Of a DNA stretch of 64,000 nt, positions 25,131 through 33,947 are shown piece after piece. The stretch covers positions 930,001 to 994,000 of the forward strand of contig OZ253954.1 of the NCBI GenBank assembly GCA_965267405.1, in the 5' to 3' direction. Origin of the DNA: JAPPOI01 sp028818055. Its GTDB lineage: Bacteria > Pseudomonadota > Alphaproteobacteria > Rhodobacterales > Rhodobacteraceae. Each line of letters opens with the position of its first letter. Within the stretch, counting starts at the first letter, position 1. The notes beneath the pieces are model-generated. The model saw only the letters and a program-made list of their open reading frames with translations. It was not told the DNA's origin and ran no database searches. A program made the position numbers and the translations under genes.

Positions 25131-26176
25131 GCCGGGTTGAGCGTCTTGCTTTGTTGGCGCTCCGCCAAATCGACCCGGAAGTGGCGCATGGTTTGGCTTT
25201 GCGCGCGCTCAAAACGCCGTTTGCGCCGCGGCAAGAGCCCTTCACATCGCCGCGTTTGGCGTGTGAAATCGCTGGTCTGAAACTGGAAAACCCGATCGGA
25301 CTCGCCGCGGGGTTCGACAAAAATGCCGAAGCAGTCGGCCCGCTGACGGAAAGCGGTTTTGGCTTCATCGAGGTGGGCGCCGCAACGCCACGCCCGCAAG
25401 AGGGAAATCCCAAACCTCGATTGTACCGTCTGACAAAAGACCGGGCGGCCATCAATCGATTTGGTTTCAACAACGAAGGCATGGAAGCCATCGTTGAGCG
25501 TCTGGCGCAGCGCGAAAAGGGCAAAGTCCCGGTTGGTCTTAATCTTGGCGCAAACAAAGATAGCGCCGACAAGGCCCGCGACTTTGCCGAGGTACTTCGG
25601 CTGGCGGCCCCTCACGTCGATTTTGCGACCGTCAACGTGTCGTCACCGAACACTGAAAAGCTTCGAGACTTGCAAGGGAAGGAAGCGCTTCGTGCCGTTT
25701 TGACGGCCGTGACCGACGTGCGTGGCGAGGTCCCTGTCTTTCTAAAAATCGCACCTGATCTCAGTGACCCCGAAATCGCTGAAATCGCAGCCGTTGCCGT
25801 TGAGACAGGAATTGCGGGCATTGTTGCGACAAACACGACGCTGGCACGCGAGGGATTGAAAAGTCGCCATCGCGATCAGGCTGGTGGGCTGTCGGGTCGC
25901 CCGCTGTTCGTCCCGTCAACGCGCGTTCTTGCACGCCTTTACAAGGAAACGAGCGGTGCGCTGCCATTGATCGGTGTTGGTGGTGTTTCATCCGCCGCCG
26001 ATGCCTATGCAAAAATTAAGGCCGGCGCATCAGCCGTGCAGCTTTATACAGCGATGGTGTACTTGGGGATTTCATCCGTGGATCGCATCGTCCGAGGGCT
26101 AGACGAGATGCTCGCTCACGATGGGTTTGAGACCTTGGACAGCGCCGTGGGAACTGGGGTGGAGGATTGGTTATGA
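25127..26176 (+). CDS. pyrD: dihydroorotate dehydrogenase (quinone), class 2
   Basis: PyrD oxidises dihydroorotate to orotate at the inner membrane, passing electrons to quinone. The 349 residues include the N-terminal amphipathic helical segment of class 2 enzymes. The FMN and substrate motifs are NPIGLAAGFDKNAEA, GFGFIEVGAATPRPQEGNP, NRFGFNNEGMEAI, VNVSSPNTEKLRDLQG (catalytic Ser), VATNTTLAREG and LIGVGGVSSAADAY. It overlaps DUF952 upstream and arsC downstream, both by four bases. Confidence 0.96.
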   Translation: MSRVERLALLALRQIDPEVAHGLALRALKTPFAPRQEPFTSPRLACEIAGLKLENPIGLAAGFDKNAEAVGPLTESGFGFIEVGAATPRPQEGNPKPRLYRLTKDRAAINRFGFNNEGMEAIVERLAQREKGKVPVGLNLGANKDSADKARDFAEVLRLAAPHVDFATVNVSSPNTEKLRDLQGKEALRAVLTAVTDVRGEVPVFLKIAPDLSDPEIAEIAAVAVETGIAGIVATNTTLAREGLKSRHRDQAGGLSGRPLFVPSTRVLARLYKETSGALPLIGVGGVSSAADAYAKIKAGASAVQLYTAMVYLGISSVDRIVRGLDEMLAHDGFETLDSAVGTGVEDWL

Positions 26177-26517
26177 GCGTTATAATTTGGCACAATCCAC
26201 GTTGTTCGAAATCGCGTCAAACCCTTGCAATATTGGAAGAAAACGGAGTCGCACCAGAGGTTCGGCTCTATCTACAAGACGCACCCAATGCAGACGAAAT
26301 TGCCGCAACCCTTGGGAAACTGGACGTTCCGGCAATTGATATGATGCGCACCGGCGAAGCGGTATTTCGCGAAATGGGCCTGTCAAAATCAGACGATGAA
26401 ATCGCTTTAATTGCGGCGATGGCCAAAGCGCCAATCCTGATTGAGCGTCCAATTGTATTCGCAAATGGCAAAGCGGCCATAGGACGCCCACCTGAAGCGG
26501 TGCTCGAGATTCTTTAA
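26173..26517 (+). CDS. arsC: arsenate reductase (glutaredoxin-dependent type), ArsC
   Basis: The product is 114 residues of the ArsC/Spx thioredoxin-like family. The active-site Cys lies in WHNPRCSKSRQTLAIL, near residue 11, and the conserved Arg in LIERPIVFANGKAAIGRP near residue 91-94. The ATG at 26173 overlaps the pyrD stop (ATGA) with GGAGG upstream, which decides the start. There is no arsenic operon nearby, so a general thiol role is as likely as arsenate resistance. Confidence 0.88.
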   Translation: MSVIIWHNPRCSKSRQTLAILEENGVAPEVRLYLQDAPNADEIAATLGKLDVPAIDMMRTGEAVFREMGLSKSDDEIALIAAMAKAPILIERPIVFANGKAAIGRPPEAVLEIL

Positions 26518-26525
26518 AACGCCGG

Positions 26526-27833
26526 TCAGACTTTGGCTTCTAACGCCGGATATCTAAGACCCAAGGTGATGCCGCGCGTCACATTCAACACCATCAGCGC
26601 AAGCCATAGACCGTGATTGCCAAGCGTTGGAACAAGCACGAAGAGTGCCACCACATAGATAGCAACGGACTGAAGCATCGCGATCCGCATTTCGCGCGTC
26701 CATGTCGCGCCAAAATAGATGCCGTCCAACATCCAACTCGCCGCTCCCAGAACGGGGGCAAGCGCCACCCAGATCAGGTATGACCGCGCTTCAATCCGGA
26801 CCTCGGGCGAGGTCGTCATCAAATCAATCAGCCATGGACCTGCGGCCCAGAAAAACACACCCAGCAACACCGCCCCACCGGCGCCCCATTGCGACGACAT
26901 CACAGCAGCTCGGCGCACGGTCATTCGACGTCGCGCGCCAACAGCTTGGCCGACCAATGCTTCTGCCGAAAACGCAAATCCATCCAGAGCAAATGCCGTT
27001 ATTTCCAGAAATTGAAGCAAGACCTGATTGGCGGCGAGCGTAACATCGCCCAGATCGGCGGCTACAAACAGAAACGTCGTGAATGACACGGTCAAAACCA
27101 CCGACCGGATCATGATGTCGGTGTTCACGACAAGCATCCGCTTTAGGCGCGCTGAATCAAAAATCCTGACCCAGTCGCGCCATTGGTTGCCTTTGAATGC
27201 AGCGCGGCAGAGCCAAAGTCCAAGAGCTAGACCTGTCCATTCGGCAATGAGCGTCGCAATCGCCACGCCTTCAACGCCCCAACCCAAACCAAGCACGAAC
27301 CACAGATCCAAAACGATGTTCAAACCGTTCATCCAAAGCTGGAGCACCAGCACTCCGCGCGTGCGTTCAAAGGCGATAAGCCAACCGGTTATGACGTAAA
27401 GCGCGATGGTCGCTGGGGCGCCCCAGATACGGATTCTCAGATAGTCGCGCGCAAGACTTTCCACTTCGTCAGATGCTGGTGCAAGCGCGAACGCGCCCCA
27501 AAACAATATCCATTGCAAGGCGATGAAAAGGACCCCACCAGCAACACCGATCAACAAGCCACGCATGAACAGCGCGCCGGTTTCGGGTGCGTCACCAGCC
27601 CCCCGTGCCTGAGCCACCAACCCGGTCGTGCCCATCCGGAGAAACCCAAAAACCCAATAAAGCGTAGACAGGATGACGGCGCCAATTCCGACAGCTCCGA
27701 TAGGTGCTGCCTCACCCATTTGACCCACCACGCCAGTGTCGACTGCACCAAGGATTGGCACAGTCGCATTCGACAGGACGATGGGAAGTGCGATTTTTAG
27801 GATGCGCCGGTGGCTTAGTTCGGCTTCATCCAT
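26526..27833 (-). CDS. MATE family efflux transporter (DinF-like)
   Basis: The 435-residue protein has about 12 hydrophobic segments and acts as an inner-membrane Na+ or H+ driven multidrug antiporter. Visible family features are the N-terminal ILKIALPIVLSNATVPILGAVDTGVVGQMG, the repeat-like second-half block QFLEITAFALDGFAFSAEALVGQAVG, and SYLIWVALAPVLGAASWMLDGIYFG. It overlaps the upstream thioesterase gene by eight bases and is convergent with arsC. The substrate is unknown. Confidence 0.92.
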   Translation of the reverse strand: MDEAELSHRRILKIALPIVLSNATVPILGAVDTGVVGQMGEAAPIGAVGIGAVILSTLYWVFGFLRMGTTGLVAQARGAGDAPETGALFMRGLLIGVAGGVLFIALQWILFWGAFALAPASDEVESLARDYLRIRIWGAPATIALYVITGWLIAFERTRGVLVLQLWMNGLNIVLDLWFVLGLGWGVEGVAIATLIAEWTGLALGLWLCRAAFKGNQWRDWVRIFDSARLKRMLVVNTDIMIRSVVLTVSFTTFLFVAADLGDVTLAANQVLLQFLEITAFALDGFAFSAEALVGQAVGARRRMTVRRAAVMSSQWGAGGAVLLGVFFWAAGPWLIDLMTTSPEVRIEARSYLIWVALAPVLGAASWMLDGIYFGATWTREMRIAMLQSVAIYVVALFVLVPTLGNHGLWLALMVLNVTRGITLGLRYPALEAKV

Positions 27834-28344
27834 CTGATGGATCCGCCTCGGGCGGCATCATGAAGTGTCCAGTCGCCTGCGCGTAAAGACGCGACCTGTT
27901 ATCCTGCCACGCCTCAACATGAACTGACGCGTATCGCCTGCCGGATCTGGTGACGCGGGCGCGCGCATAAGCGTCGCGAGGAAGACCGGAACGAAGATAA
28001 TCAACCGTGAAGTCGATGGTTTTCGGCATGCGAGGCAAATCCGCGGGGTCGAGGCCCTCTGCCGTAATGCGCCCGCTTTCCATCTCTCGCCAAAGGCGTT
28101 GCCAACCAAGTTCAATGATGGCTGTCGTTTCCAGAAATGCAGCGGTGACACCGCCATGGAGCGCCGGAAGTATCGGGTTGCCAATCAGCTTGTCGTCATA
28201 GCGAAGAATTGCCGTTAGTTCATCACCGTGGCGTTCAAATTCAATCCCAAGGAACTGAAGATAGGGAATACCTTCGACGAGTGCCGCCAACGTCTTGTCG
28301 CGACGCTCTTTCACAATCTGAACAGGCTCGGGCTGCTTACGCAT
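27826..28344 (-). CDS. PaaI family hot-dog thioesterase (first of two)
   Basis: This 172-residue protein begins MRKQPEPVQIVKERR at 28344, with AAGG six bases upstream. The hot-dog fold motif LPALHGGVTAAFLETTAII holds the conserved HGG, followed by PKTIDFTVDYLRSGLPRDAYARARV. It probably hydrolyses acyl-CoA thioesters in the cytoplasm. It overlaps its upstream paralogue by eight bases and the MATE gene downstream, so the three form an operon. Confidence 0.87.
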   Translation of the reverse strand: MRKQPEPVQIVKERRDKTLAALVEGIPYLQFLGIEFERHGDELTAILRYDDKLIGNPILPALHGGVTAAFLETTAIIELGWQRLWREMESGRITAEGLDPADLPRMPKTIDFTVDYLRSGLPRDAYARARVTRSGRRYASVHVEAWQDNRSRLYAQATGHFMMPPEADPSDG

Positions 28345-28780
28345 TTTTTGCCTTTCGCCCAGCTTCAACAGTGAATGCCCCCGTCGCCGCCGCAACAGGA
28401 TTTTCTACGTCGTCGTCGAGAGCTACCGCACGGACAAACGCCACAGAGCGCGTAACGTGATAACAGGTTGCCCGGGCAGTAATGGCCTGCCCCGGAGTCG
28501 CGGCGCGCATATAGTCAATGCGAAGATCAATCGTTGCCGTGCCACCGGGGTTGGAAGGATGGCACATGACAGCAGCACCTCCGCAGGTGTCCATCAAAGT
28601 CGAGATGGCCCCACCGTGTATGACCCCGGTTCTTGGATCACCGATCAGGCGGTCATCGTAAGGCATGGTCAGTTCGGCAATGCCGTCGCCAATCGAGACG
28701 AAGGACATACCCAATTCCCGGGCATGAGGAATGCTCTCAATGAACTGGCGCGCAACTTGCGCTATTCGATCGTCCGCCAT
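28337..28780 (-). CDS. PaaI family hot-dog thioesterase (second of two)
   Basis: The product is 147 residues from MADDRIAQVARQF (28780); the frame is open ten codons upstream. The motif TGVIHGGAISTLMDTCGGAA contains the HGG and the predicted catalytic Asp of the PaaI group. DLRIDYMRAATPGQAITARA follows. It is the first gene of the minus-strand thioesterase-thioesterase-MATE run and is divergent from the MerR gene. The substrate is not known. Confidence 0.88.
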   Translation of the reverse strand: MADDRIAQVARQFIESIPHARELGMSFVSIGDGIAELTMPYDDRLIGDPRTGVIHGGAISTLMDTCGGAAVMCHPSNPGGTATIDLRIDYMRAATPGQAITARATCYHVTRSVAFVRAVALDDDVENPVAAATGAFTVEAGRKAKNA

Positions 28781-28900
28781 GAACTTCTTGCCTTTCGTGA
28801 CACGTATCAATCAGCCAAATGCAAAAGTAGCAAGTCCGTTGGCCCCGCGATTGATCCTGAAACAGCTTCGGTCTAATCTTCCATAAGCAGGGAGGCACGC

Positions 28901-29266
28901 TTGACTGAACGTCTTTCTTTTAAAGAGATGTGCGAGAAGTTCGATGTAACTCCGCGGACCCTGCGGTATTACGAATACATTGAATTATTGGCCCCCGACA
29001 AAGAAGGCCGATCACGCTTTTATACCCCACGCGAGGTCGCACGCATGACCCTGATCCTGCGTGGGCGGCGATGGGGCTTCAGCCTTGAAGAAATCCGGCA
29101 ATGGCTGCTGATCTACGAGCAAAAAGGTACTGAACCTCAGCTTTCGGAGTTTGTCAGGCTTGCCGATCGTCAACTTGAAGTGCTTGAAAAAGAACGCTTG
29201 CAACTTGACGAGACCATCGACGAGCTCAAAAAACAACGTGACGATATCTTAAAAGAGCTCGGTTAA
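28901..29266 (+). CDS. MerR family transcriptional regulator (first of two)
   Basis: This 121-residue regulator starts at TTG with GGGAGG upstream. The N-terminal winged helix has MCEKFDVTPRTLRYYEYIELLAP and FYTPREVARMTLILRGRRWGFSLEEIRQWL. The C-terminal coiled coil (LEVLEKERLQLDETIDELKKQRDDI) dimerises. There is no metal-binding Cys. Its sequence is close to the next gene, so the two are paralogues. Such MerR proteins (LiuR type) control branched-chain or fatty acyl-CoA breakdown in proteobacteria; this fits the following genes. Confidence 0.88.
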   Translation: MTERLSFKEMCEKFDVTPRTLRYYEYIELLAPDKEGRSRFYTPREVARMTLILRGRRWGFSLEEIRQWLLIYEQKGTEPQLSEFVRLADRQLEVLEKERLQLDETIDELKKQRDDILKELG

Positions 29267-29340
29267 GCGCAACAATCTGTTCCGCGACGCCACGTCGAAA
29301 TTTCACATTTTTCGCGCTTCAGGTTGTGACGCAGCGTTAC

Positions 29341-29358
29341 GTTTACGTTAACGTAAAC
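29341..29358. promoter_or_regulatory. perfect 18-bp palindrome, likely MerR operator
   Basis: The sequence gtttacgttaacgtaaac is identical to its own reverse complement. It lies 62 bases before the second MerR gene and after the first. Its length, symmetry and position fit an operator for one or both MerR regulators. It also resembles the LiuR motif as I recall it. I could not find a second perfect copy elsewhere in the window. Confidence 0.7.
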
Positions 29359-29419
29359 AAATCTTGTGATCGCAAGATCGCATAGGCATTTCATGGCCTC
29401 AACAGATCGGAGCTATCCC

Positions 29420-29824
29420 ATGTCTACGGACACGATGACAATTCGCGAAATGTGTGACGCTTACGGTGTCACTCCGCGCACGTTGCGGTTTTACGAAGCG
29501 AAAGAGCTGCTTTTCCCTATTCGTCAGGGCTCGCGTCGGCTTTTCACCCGAAGCGACCGCGCACGATTGAAGCTGATTTTGCGTGGAAAACGGTTTGGGT
29601 TCAGCTTGGAAGACATCCGTCAACTTCTCGATCTGTACAATCCACAGTCGCAGAACCTGGCTCAGATGAAGCGCGCATTCGTTCTTGGACAAGAACGGCT
29701 GAACGACATGATCCGCCAGCGCGACGAATTGAACATCGCCATCGACGATCTTCGTCAGCAGCTTGAGTGGGGCGAAAGCCACATCACTGATCTGACAAAT
29801 CCGCAAAAAACAGCTGCAGAATAA
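29420..29824 (+). CDS. MerR family transcriptional regulator (second of two)
   Basis: This product is 134 residues from ATG 29420, with GGAG upstream. The helix-turn-helix IREMCDAYGVTPRTLRFYEAKELLFP is followed by LFTRSDRARLKLILRGKRFGFSLEDIRQLLDLY. A C-terminal coiled coil follows (LGQERLNDMIRQRDELNIAIDDLRQQLEW). No sensor domain or Cys site is visible. It lies between the palindromic operator and the beta-oxidation cluster, 27 bases before the acyl-CoA dehydrogenase, and is probably autoregulated. Confidence 0.89.
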   Translation: MSTDTMTIREMCDAYGVTPRTLRFYEAKELLFPIRQGSRRLFTRSDRARLKLILRGKRFGFSLEDIRQLLDLYNPQSQNLAQMKRAFVLGQERLNDMIRQRDELNIAIDDLRQQLEWGESHITDLTNPQKTAAE

Positions 29825-29851
29825 TAGTTTACCAATTCGAGGACGCCTGAA

Positions 29852-31630
29852 ATGCCATCTTTCACACCTCCCGTCAAAGACATCCAGTTTCTCTTGCATG
29901 ACCTGATGAAGGTCACCGAAAGCGACATTCCTGGTTACGACGAACTGGAAAAAGACTTCACGGGAGCCGTGCTTGAGGAAGCCGGAAAAATTGCTGCAAA
30001 CGTGCTGCAGCCATTGAATTCGGTCGGCGACGAACAAGGCTGCACGTTGGAGAACGGGGTCGTGCGAACCCCTGAAGGATTCAAAGATGCCTTCACCCAA
30101 ATGGCAGAAGGCGGGTGGATGGGCCTTGATTGCGATGCAGAGTACGGCGGCCAGGGAATGCCGCATCTGTTGAATACAGCCACCGGTGAATTGTTCTCGA
30201 CCGCAAACATGGCGTTCCAGATGTACGTGGGCCTTAGCCACGGCGCAGCATCTGCAATTCACGCACACGGATCAGATCAACAGAAAGAAACCTATCTTCC
30301 GAAGCTTTATGCTGGTGAATGGACGGGAACGATGAACCTGACCGAGCCACACTGCGGTACCGATTTGGGTCTCATTCGTACAAAGGCAGAGCCGCAAGAT
30401 GACGGCAGCTTCAAGATTACTGGCCAGAAGATTTGGATCTCGGGCGGTGAGAACGATCTGGCGGAAAACATTGTTCACCTTGTGCTCGCGAAGATCCCGG
30501 ACGGACCGGAAGGCGTTAAAGGTATTTCCCTGTTCGTGGTGCCAAAGTTCCTTGTGAAGGAAGACGGCAGCCTTGGGGACAGAAACGCTGTTACTTGCGG
30601 CGGCTTGGAAGAAAAGATGGGCATTCACGGCAATGCCACGTGTGTCATGAACTACGACGGCGCGACAGGATGGCTCGTCGGGCAGGAACACAAAGGCATG
30701 CGTGCGATGTTCACCATGATGAACGAAGCCCGTCTTTCTGTGGCCCTTCAAGGGTATGGTCAGGGCGAGATTGCCTACCAGAATGCACTCGCGTTTGCGC
30801 GTGACAGGCTCCAAGGGCGGGACGTCACAGGGGTTAAGAATCCCGACGGCCCAGCCGACCCGATTATCGTTCACCCTGATGTTCGCCGGAACCTGTTGGA
30901 CCAGAAGTCCATGGTCGAGGGCGGCCGTGCGCTGGTGTATTGGGGTTCGTCCCTGATTGACCGTTATCACCGCATGGATGATCAGGAAGCGGATGATATG
31001 GTTTCGCTTCTGATCCCGGTCATGAAAGGTTTTTTGACGGACAAAGGGTTTGAAACCTGTGTCCTTGCTCAGCAAACACTTGGTGGCTCGGGCTTCACGA
31101 AGGAGTGGGGTCTGGAACAATTCGTCCGGGATGCACGCATTGCGATGATCTATGAAGGCACGAATGGGATTCAGTCACTTGACCTGATTGGACGGAAACT
31201 TCCGGCAAATGGCGGCAAGGCCATGATGGCGTTCTTTGAGTTGATCAAGCGCTTCATCAAGGAGAACGAGGGCAACGAAGCTTTGAAGACCGGTTTCCTT
31301 GACCCGTTGAAAACCGCGTCGAAAGACCTTCAGGCTGCTGCAATGTATTTCATGGCCGAAGGAATGAAGAACCCGAACAACGCGCTCTCCGGTTCGTACG
31401 ACTTCATGCATCTCTTTGGTCAGGTCGCCATGGGATACATGTGGGCGCAGATGGCGAAAGCTGCGATGGATGCCCTTGAAGGCGGCGCGTCTGACACCGA
31501 TTTCTATAACTCGAAAATTGAAACTGGACGTTATTACATGGCGCGGCAACTACCGATGACCGGTACGCATCTGGCGCGCATCCAATCAGGTGCTGAACCT
31601 GTGATGACGCTGGACGCCGCCAACTTCTGA
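29852..31630 (+). CDS. acyl-CoA dehydrogenase, long DmdC/FadE type with C-terminal domain
   Basis: This FAD enzyme of 592 residues makes the first oxidation step of acyl-CoA breakdown. Motifs include GGWMGLDCDAEYGGQGMPH, GTMNLTEPHCGTDLGLIRT, ITGQKIWISGGENDLAENIVHL, GGLEEKMGIHGNATCVMNYDGATGWLVG and LGGSGFTKEWGLEQFVRDARIAMIYEGTNGIQ, with the predicted catalytic Glu in YEGTNG. A C-terminal helical domain follows from about residue 470. The length and sequence fit the group containing DmdC, the 3-methylmercaptopropionyl-CoA dehydrogenase; a fatty acyl-CoA substrate is equally possible. It is the first enzyme gene of the MerR-linked cluster. Confidence 0.92.
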   Translation: MPSFTPPVKDIQFLLHDLMKVTESDIPGYDELEKDFTGAVLEEAGKIAANVLQPLNSVGDEQGCTLENGVVRTPEGFKDAFTQMAEGGWMGLDCDAEYGGQGMPHLLNTATGELFSTANMAFQMYVGLSHGAASAIHAHGSDQQKETYLPKLYAGEWTGTMNLTEPHCGTDLGLIRTKAEPQDDGSFKITGQKIWISGGENDLAENIVHLVLAKIPDGPEGVKGISLFVVPKFLVKEDGSLGDRNAVTCGGLEEKMGIHGNATCVMNYDGATGWLVGQEHKGMRAMFTMMNEARLSVALQGYGQGEIAYQNALAFARDRLQGRDVTGVKNPDGPADPIIVHPDVRRNLLDQKSMVEGGRALVYWGSSLIDRYHRMDDQEADDMVSLLIPVMKGFLTDKGFETCVLAQQTLGGSGFTKEWGLEQFVRDARIAMIYEGTNGIQSLDLIGRKLPANGGKAMMAFFELIKRFIKENEGNEALKTGFLDPLKTASKDLQAAAMYFMAEGMKNPNNALSGSYDFMHLFGQVAMGYMWAQMAKAAMDALEGGASDTDFYNSKIETGRYYMARQLPMTGTHLARIQSGAEPVMTLDAANF

Positions 31631-31638
31631 GAGGTTCG

Positions 31639-31851
31639 ATGCCGAAACGCCTTCGCCTGACCCGCCGCTTCCCTGTTGCCATGACCGAGGATGGCTATCG
31701 CCGACTTAGGTCTTTTGCCAACGAGGCGGGTCTGGATGAAGGTGAGGCACTGAGCTTTCTTTTCGAAAACTTCAATTCGGTGATGGATCACGAAAACCTC
31801 GCGACCCGACTTCGTTTGTTCAACGCCGAGTTGGATCAGCGAAAGCGATAA
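31639..31851 (+). CDS. small conserved-looking hypothetical protein (70 residues)
   Basis: The product is MPKRLRLTRRFPVAMTEDGY followed by RRLRSFANEAGLDEGEALSF, then a Leu/Asn-rich tail. The start has AGAGG upstream, eight bases after the dehydrogenase stop. The basic N-terminal strand and the helices after it resemble the ribbon-helix-helix layout, but there is no firm match. Its codon use and its place in the operon support a real gene. It may be a small regulator or a partner of the dehydrogenase. Confidence 0.65.
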   Translation: MPKRLRLTRRFPVAMTEDGYRRLRSFANEAGLDEGEALSFLFENFNSVMDHENLATRLRLFNAELDQRKR

Positions 31852-31962
31852 GCCACCACGCCCACCAAAGAAGGCAACTGTTCATCTACGCATCTGAATT
31901 TCTAAAACGATCCGCATCAGGCATTTCGATGCGAAAAAGAAGACCAAGGGAGACCTTCAATT

Positions 31963-32601
31963 ATGATCCAGCTGCATTGCTTTGCCGAAAGCGGCCATAG
32001 CTACAAAGTTGCCCTCGCTCTTGAGCTATCTGGATTGGAGTGGGAGCCAGTCTTCGTCGACTTCTTCAATGGTGAAGCGCGCAGCGCTGAATACAAGGAC
32101 ACACTGAACAGCATGGCAGAGGCACCGGTCTTTGTGGACGGTGACCTAACGCTGACACAATCCGGTGTGATCCTGGACCACATCAGCAAGATGACGGGCA
32201 AGTTTGGCGGCGAAACACCAGAAGAAGCCCGCGACGTGTTGCGTTGGGTGCTTTGGGACAATCACAAGATGTCCAGCAACACCGGTGTTCTTCGATTTCA
32301 AATGAATTTCCTGTCGCCGGCACATCGTTCGGACGACGTTATCGCTTTTCTCAAGGGTCGACAGAAAGTGGCGCTTTCAGTCCTTGAAAAGCATTTGACG
32401 CAGCGTGACTGGATGGTCGGACGTGGCGTCACGAATGCCGACTTTAGCTGCTGCAGCTACTTGTTTTACAACGAATCTTTCGACTTCGATCGATCTGACT
32501 GGCCCGCGATTGATGCATGGCTAACCCGGATCGAAGCACTACCCGGGTGGAAACATCCGTTTGACCTAATGGAACCGGCTTTTCCGAAAAAGAAAGCCTG
32601 A
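31963..32601 (+). CDS. glutathione S-transferase family protein
   Basis: This 212-residue protein has a thioredoxin-like N-terminal domain (MIQLHCFAESGHSYKVALALELSGLEWEPV; APVFVDGDLTLTQSGVILDHI with the cis-Pro and the glutathione-binding Gln-Ser). An all-helical C-terminal domain follows, with WMVGRGVTNADFSCCSYLF. It lies 111 bases after the small gene and 15 before the thiolase. It may detoxify reactive products of the surrounding beta-oxidation pathway. The substrate is unknown. Confidence 0.9.
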   Translation: MIQLHCFAESGHSYKVALALELSGLEWEPVFVDFFNGEARSAEYKDTLNSMAEAPVFVDGDLTLTQSGVILDHISKMTGKFGGETPEEARDVLRWVLWDNHKMSSNTGVLRFQMNFLSPAHRSDDVIAFLKGRQKVALSVLEKHLTQRDWMVGRGVTNADFSCCSYLFYNESFDFDRSDWPAIDAWLTRIEALPGWKHPFDLMEPAFPKKKA

Positions 32602-32616
32602 GGCAAGGAGAGCATG

Positions 32617-33828
32617 ATGCGCGACGCTTTTATTTACGATGCAATTCGGTCGCCGCGCGGCAAGGGCCGCAGCGACGGAAGTTTGCATGAAGTCACGCCA
32701 GTGAAACTGTCGGCAGACATGCTGAACGCAGTGGCAGATCGCAATGGCCTGGATGGCCACGTCGTGGAAGACGTAATTTGGGGCAATGCTACACAGGTCA
32801 AAGAGCAAGGTGGTTGCCTGGCGCGGACCTCGGTTCTTGCTTCAAAACTGGATGAGCGCATTCCGGGACTTTCGATCAACCGCTTCTGTGCAAGCGGCAT
32901 GGAAGCAGTCAACCTTGCGGCCAACCAGGTCAAAGGCGGCGCGGGTGACGCTTATATCGCAGGTGGTGTCGAGTGTATGAGCCGCGTCGCGATGGGGTCA
33001 GATGGCGCTGCCATCGCCGTGGATCCAAGCGTGGCGATGAACACGTACTTCGTGCCTCAGGGCATTTCGGCAGACATCATCGCGACAGAGTATGGTTTCT
33101 CGCGTGACGACGCCGATGCGTTCGCCGTCGAAAGTCAGAAACGCGCGGCAGCCGCTTGGGAAGATGGACGCTTCAAGAAATCTATCGTCGAGATCAAAGA
33201 CCAAAACGGCCTGACCATTCTGGATCGCGACGAATACATGCGCCCCGGCACCGACATGCAGGCGCTTGGCGGTCTGAAAGCATCATTCAAAGATCAGGGC
33301 GAAGTGATGCCCGGTTTTGATGCGGTCGCGATGATGAAGTATCCTCATCTTGAGAAAATCAATCACATCCACCACGCGGGCAACAGCTCGGGCATCGTTG
33401 ACGGATCTGCAGCCGTTCTCATCGGATCAAAAGAGTTTGGCGAGGCTCAGGACCTGAAACCACGGGCAAGAATTCGGGCGACGACCAAAATTGGCACTGA
33501 CCCGACGATTATGCTCACCGGACCAGTTCCGGCGACGCAGAAAATCCTGAAAGACAGCGGGATGGCGATCGGTGACATTGATCTCTTTGAAGTCAACGAG
33601 GCTTTCTCGTCGGTTGTTTTGCGCTTTATGCAAGCGTTTGACGTTGATCATGACGTTTTGAACGTAAATGGCGGCGCAATTGCTATGGGTCACCCGCTTG
33701 GCGCGTCTGGTGCCATTATCATCGGTACCCTTCTCGACGAGCTTGAGCGGCAGGACAAAGAAATTGGCCTTGCTACACTATGCGTTGCAAGTGGCATGGG
33801 CGCTGCAACCATAATCGAGCGTGTTTAA
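32617..33828 (+). CDS. acetyl-CoA C-acyltransferase (thiolase)
   Basis: The thiolase cleaves 3-ketoacyl-CoA with CoA in the last step of beta-oxidation. About 403 residues. The nucleophile Cys is in LSINRFCASGMEAVNLA near residue 87. The His/Glu region is EVNEAFSSVVLRFM, and NVNGGAIAMGHPLGASGAI and LCVASGMGAAT give the remaining active-site residues. Two adjacent ATGs occur; the second (32617) has better spacing to AAGGAG. It sits between the GST gene and the FadB-type gene. Confidence 0.94.
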   Translation: MRDAFIYDAIRSPRGKGRSDGSLHEVTPVKLSADMLNAVADRNGLDGHVVEDVIWGNATQVKEQGGCLARTSVLASKLDERIPGLSINRFCASGMEAVNLAANQVKGGAGDAYIAGGVECMSRVAMGSDGAAIAVDPSVAMNTYFVPQGISADIIATEYGFSRDDADAFAVESQKRAAAAWEDGRFKKSIVEIKDQNGLTILDRDEYMRPGTDMQALGGLKASFKDQGEVMPGFDAVAMMKYPHLEKINHIHHAGNSSGIVDGSAAVLIGSKEFGEAQDLKPRARIRATTKIGTDPTIMLTGPVPATQKILKDSGMAIGDIDLFEVNEAFSSVVLRFMQAFDVDHDVLNVNGGAIAMGHPLGASGAIIIGTLLDELERQDKEIGLATLCVASGMGAATIIERV

Positions 33829-33947
33829 CCAAATGCGCGAGCGCATGGAAATAATTGCAACTTTTAGGAAAATGACGCAACGTAACCTTAGGTTTGCGAA
33901 GCTCATAGGATTTGGGCCCGCTGAAGGTTTGCGTTTGAGGGGGCGTT

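Noticed and set aside
29399..30268. 289-codon minus-strand frame covering the second MerR gene and the dehydrogenase start
   Set aside because: It spans two clear genes on the other strand and has no family features.
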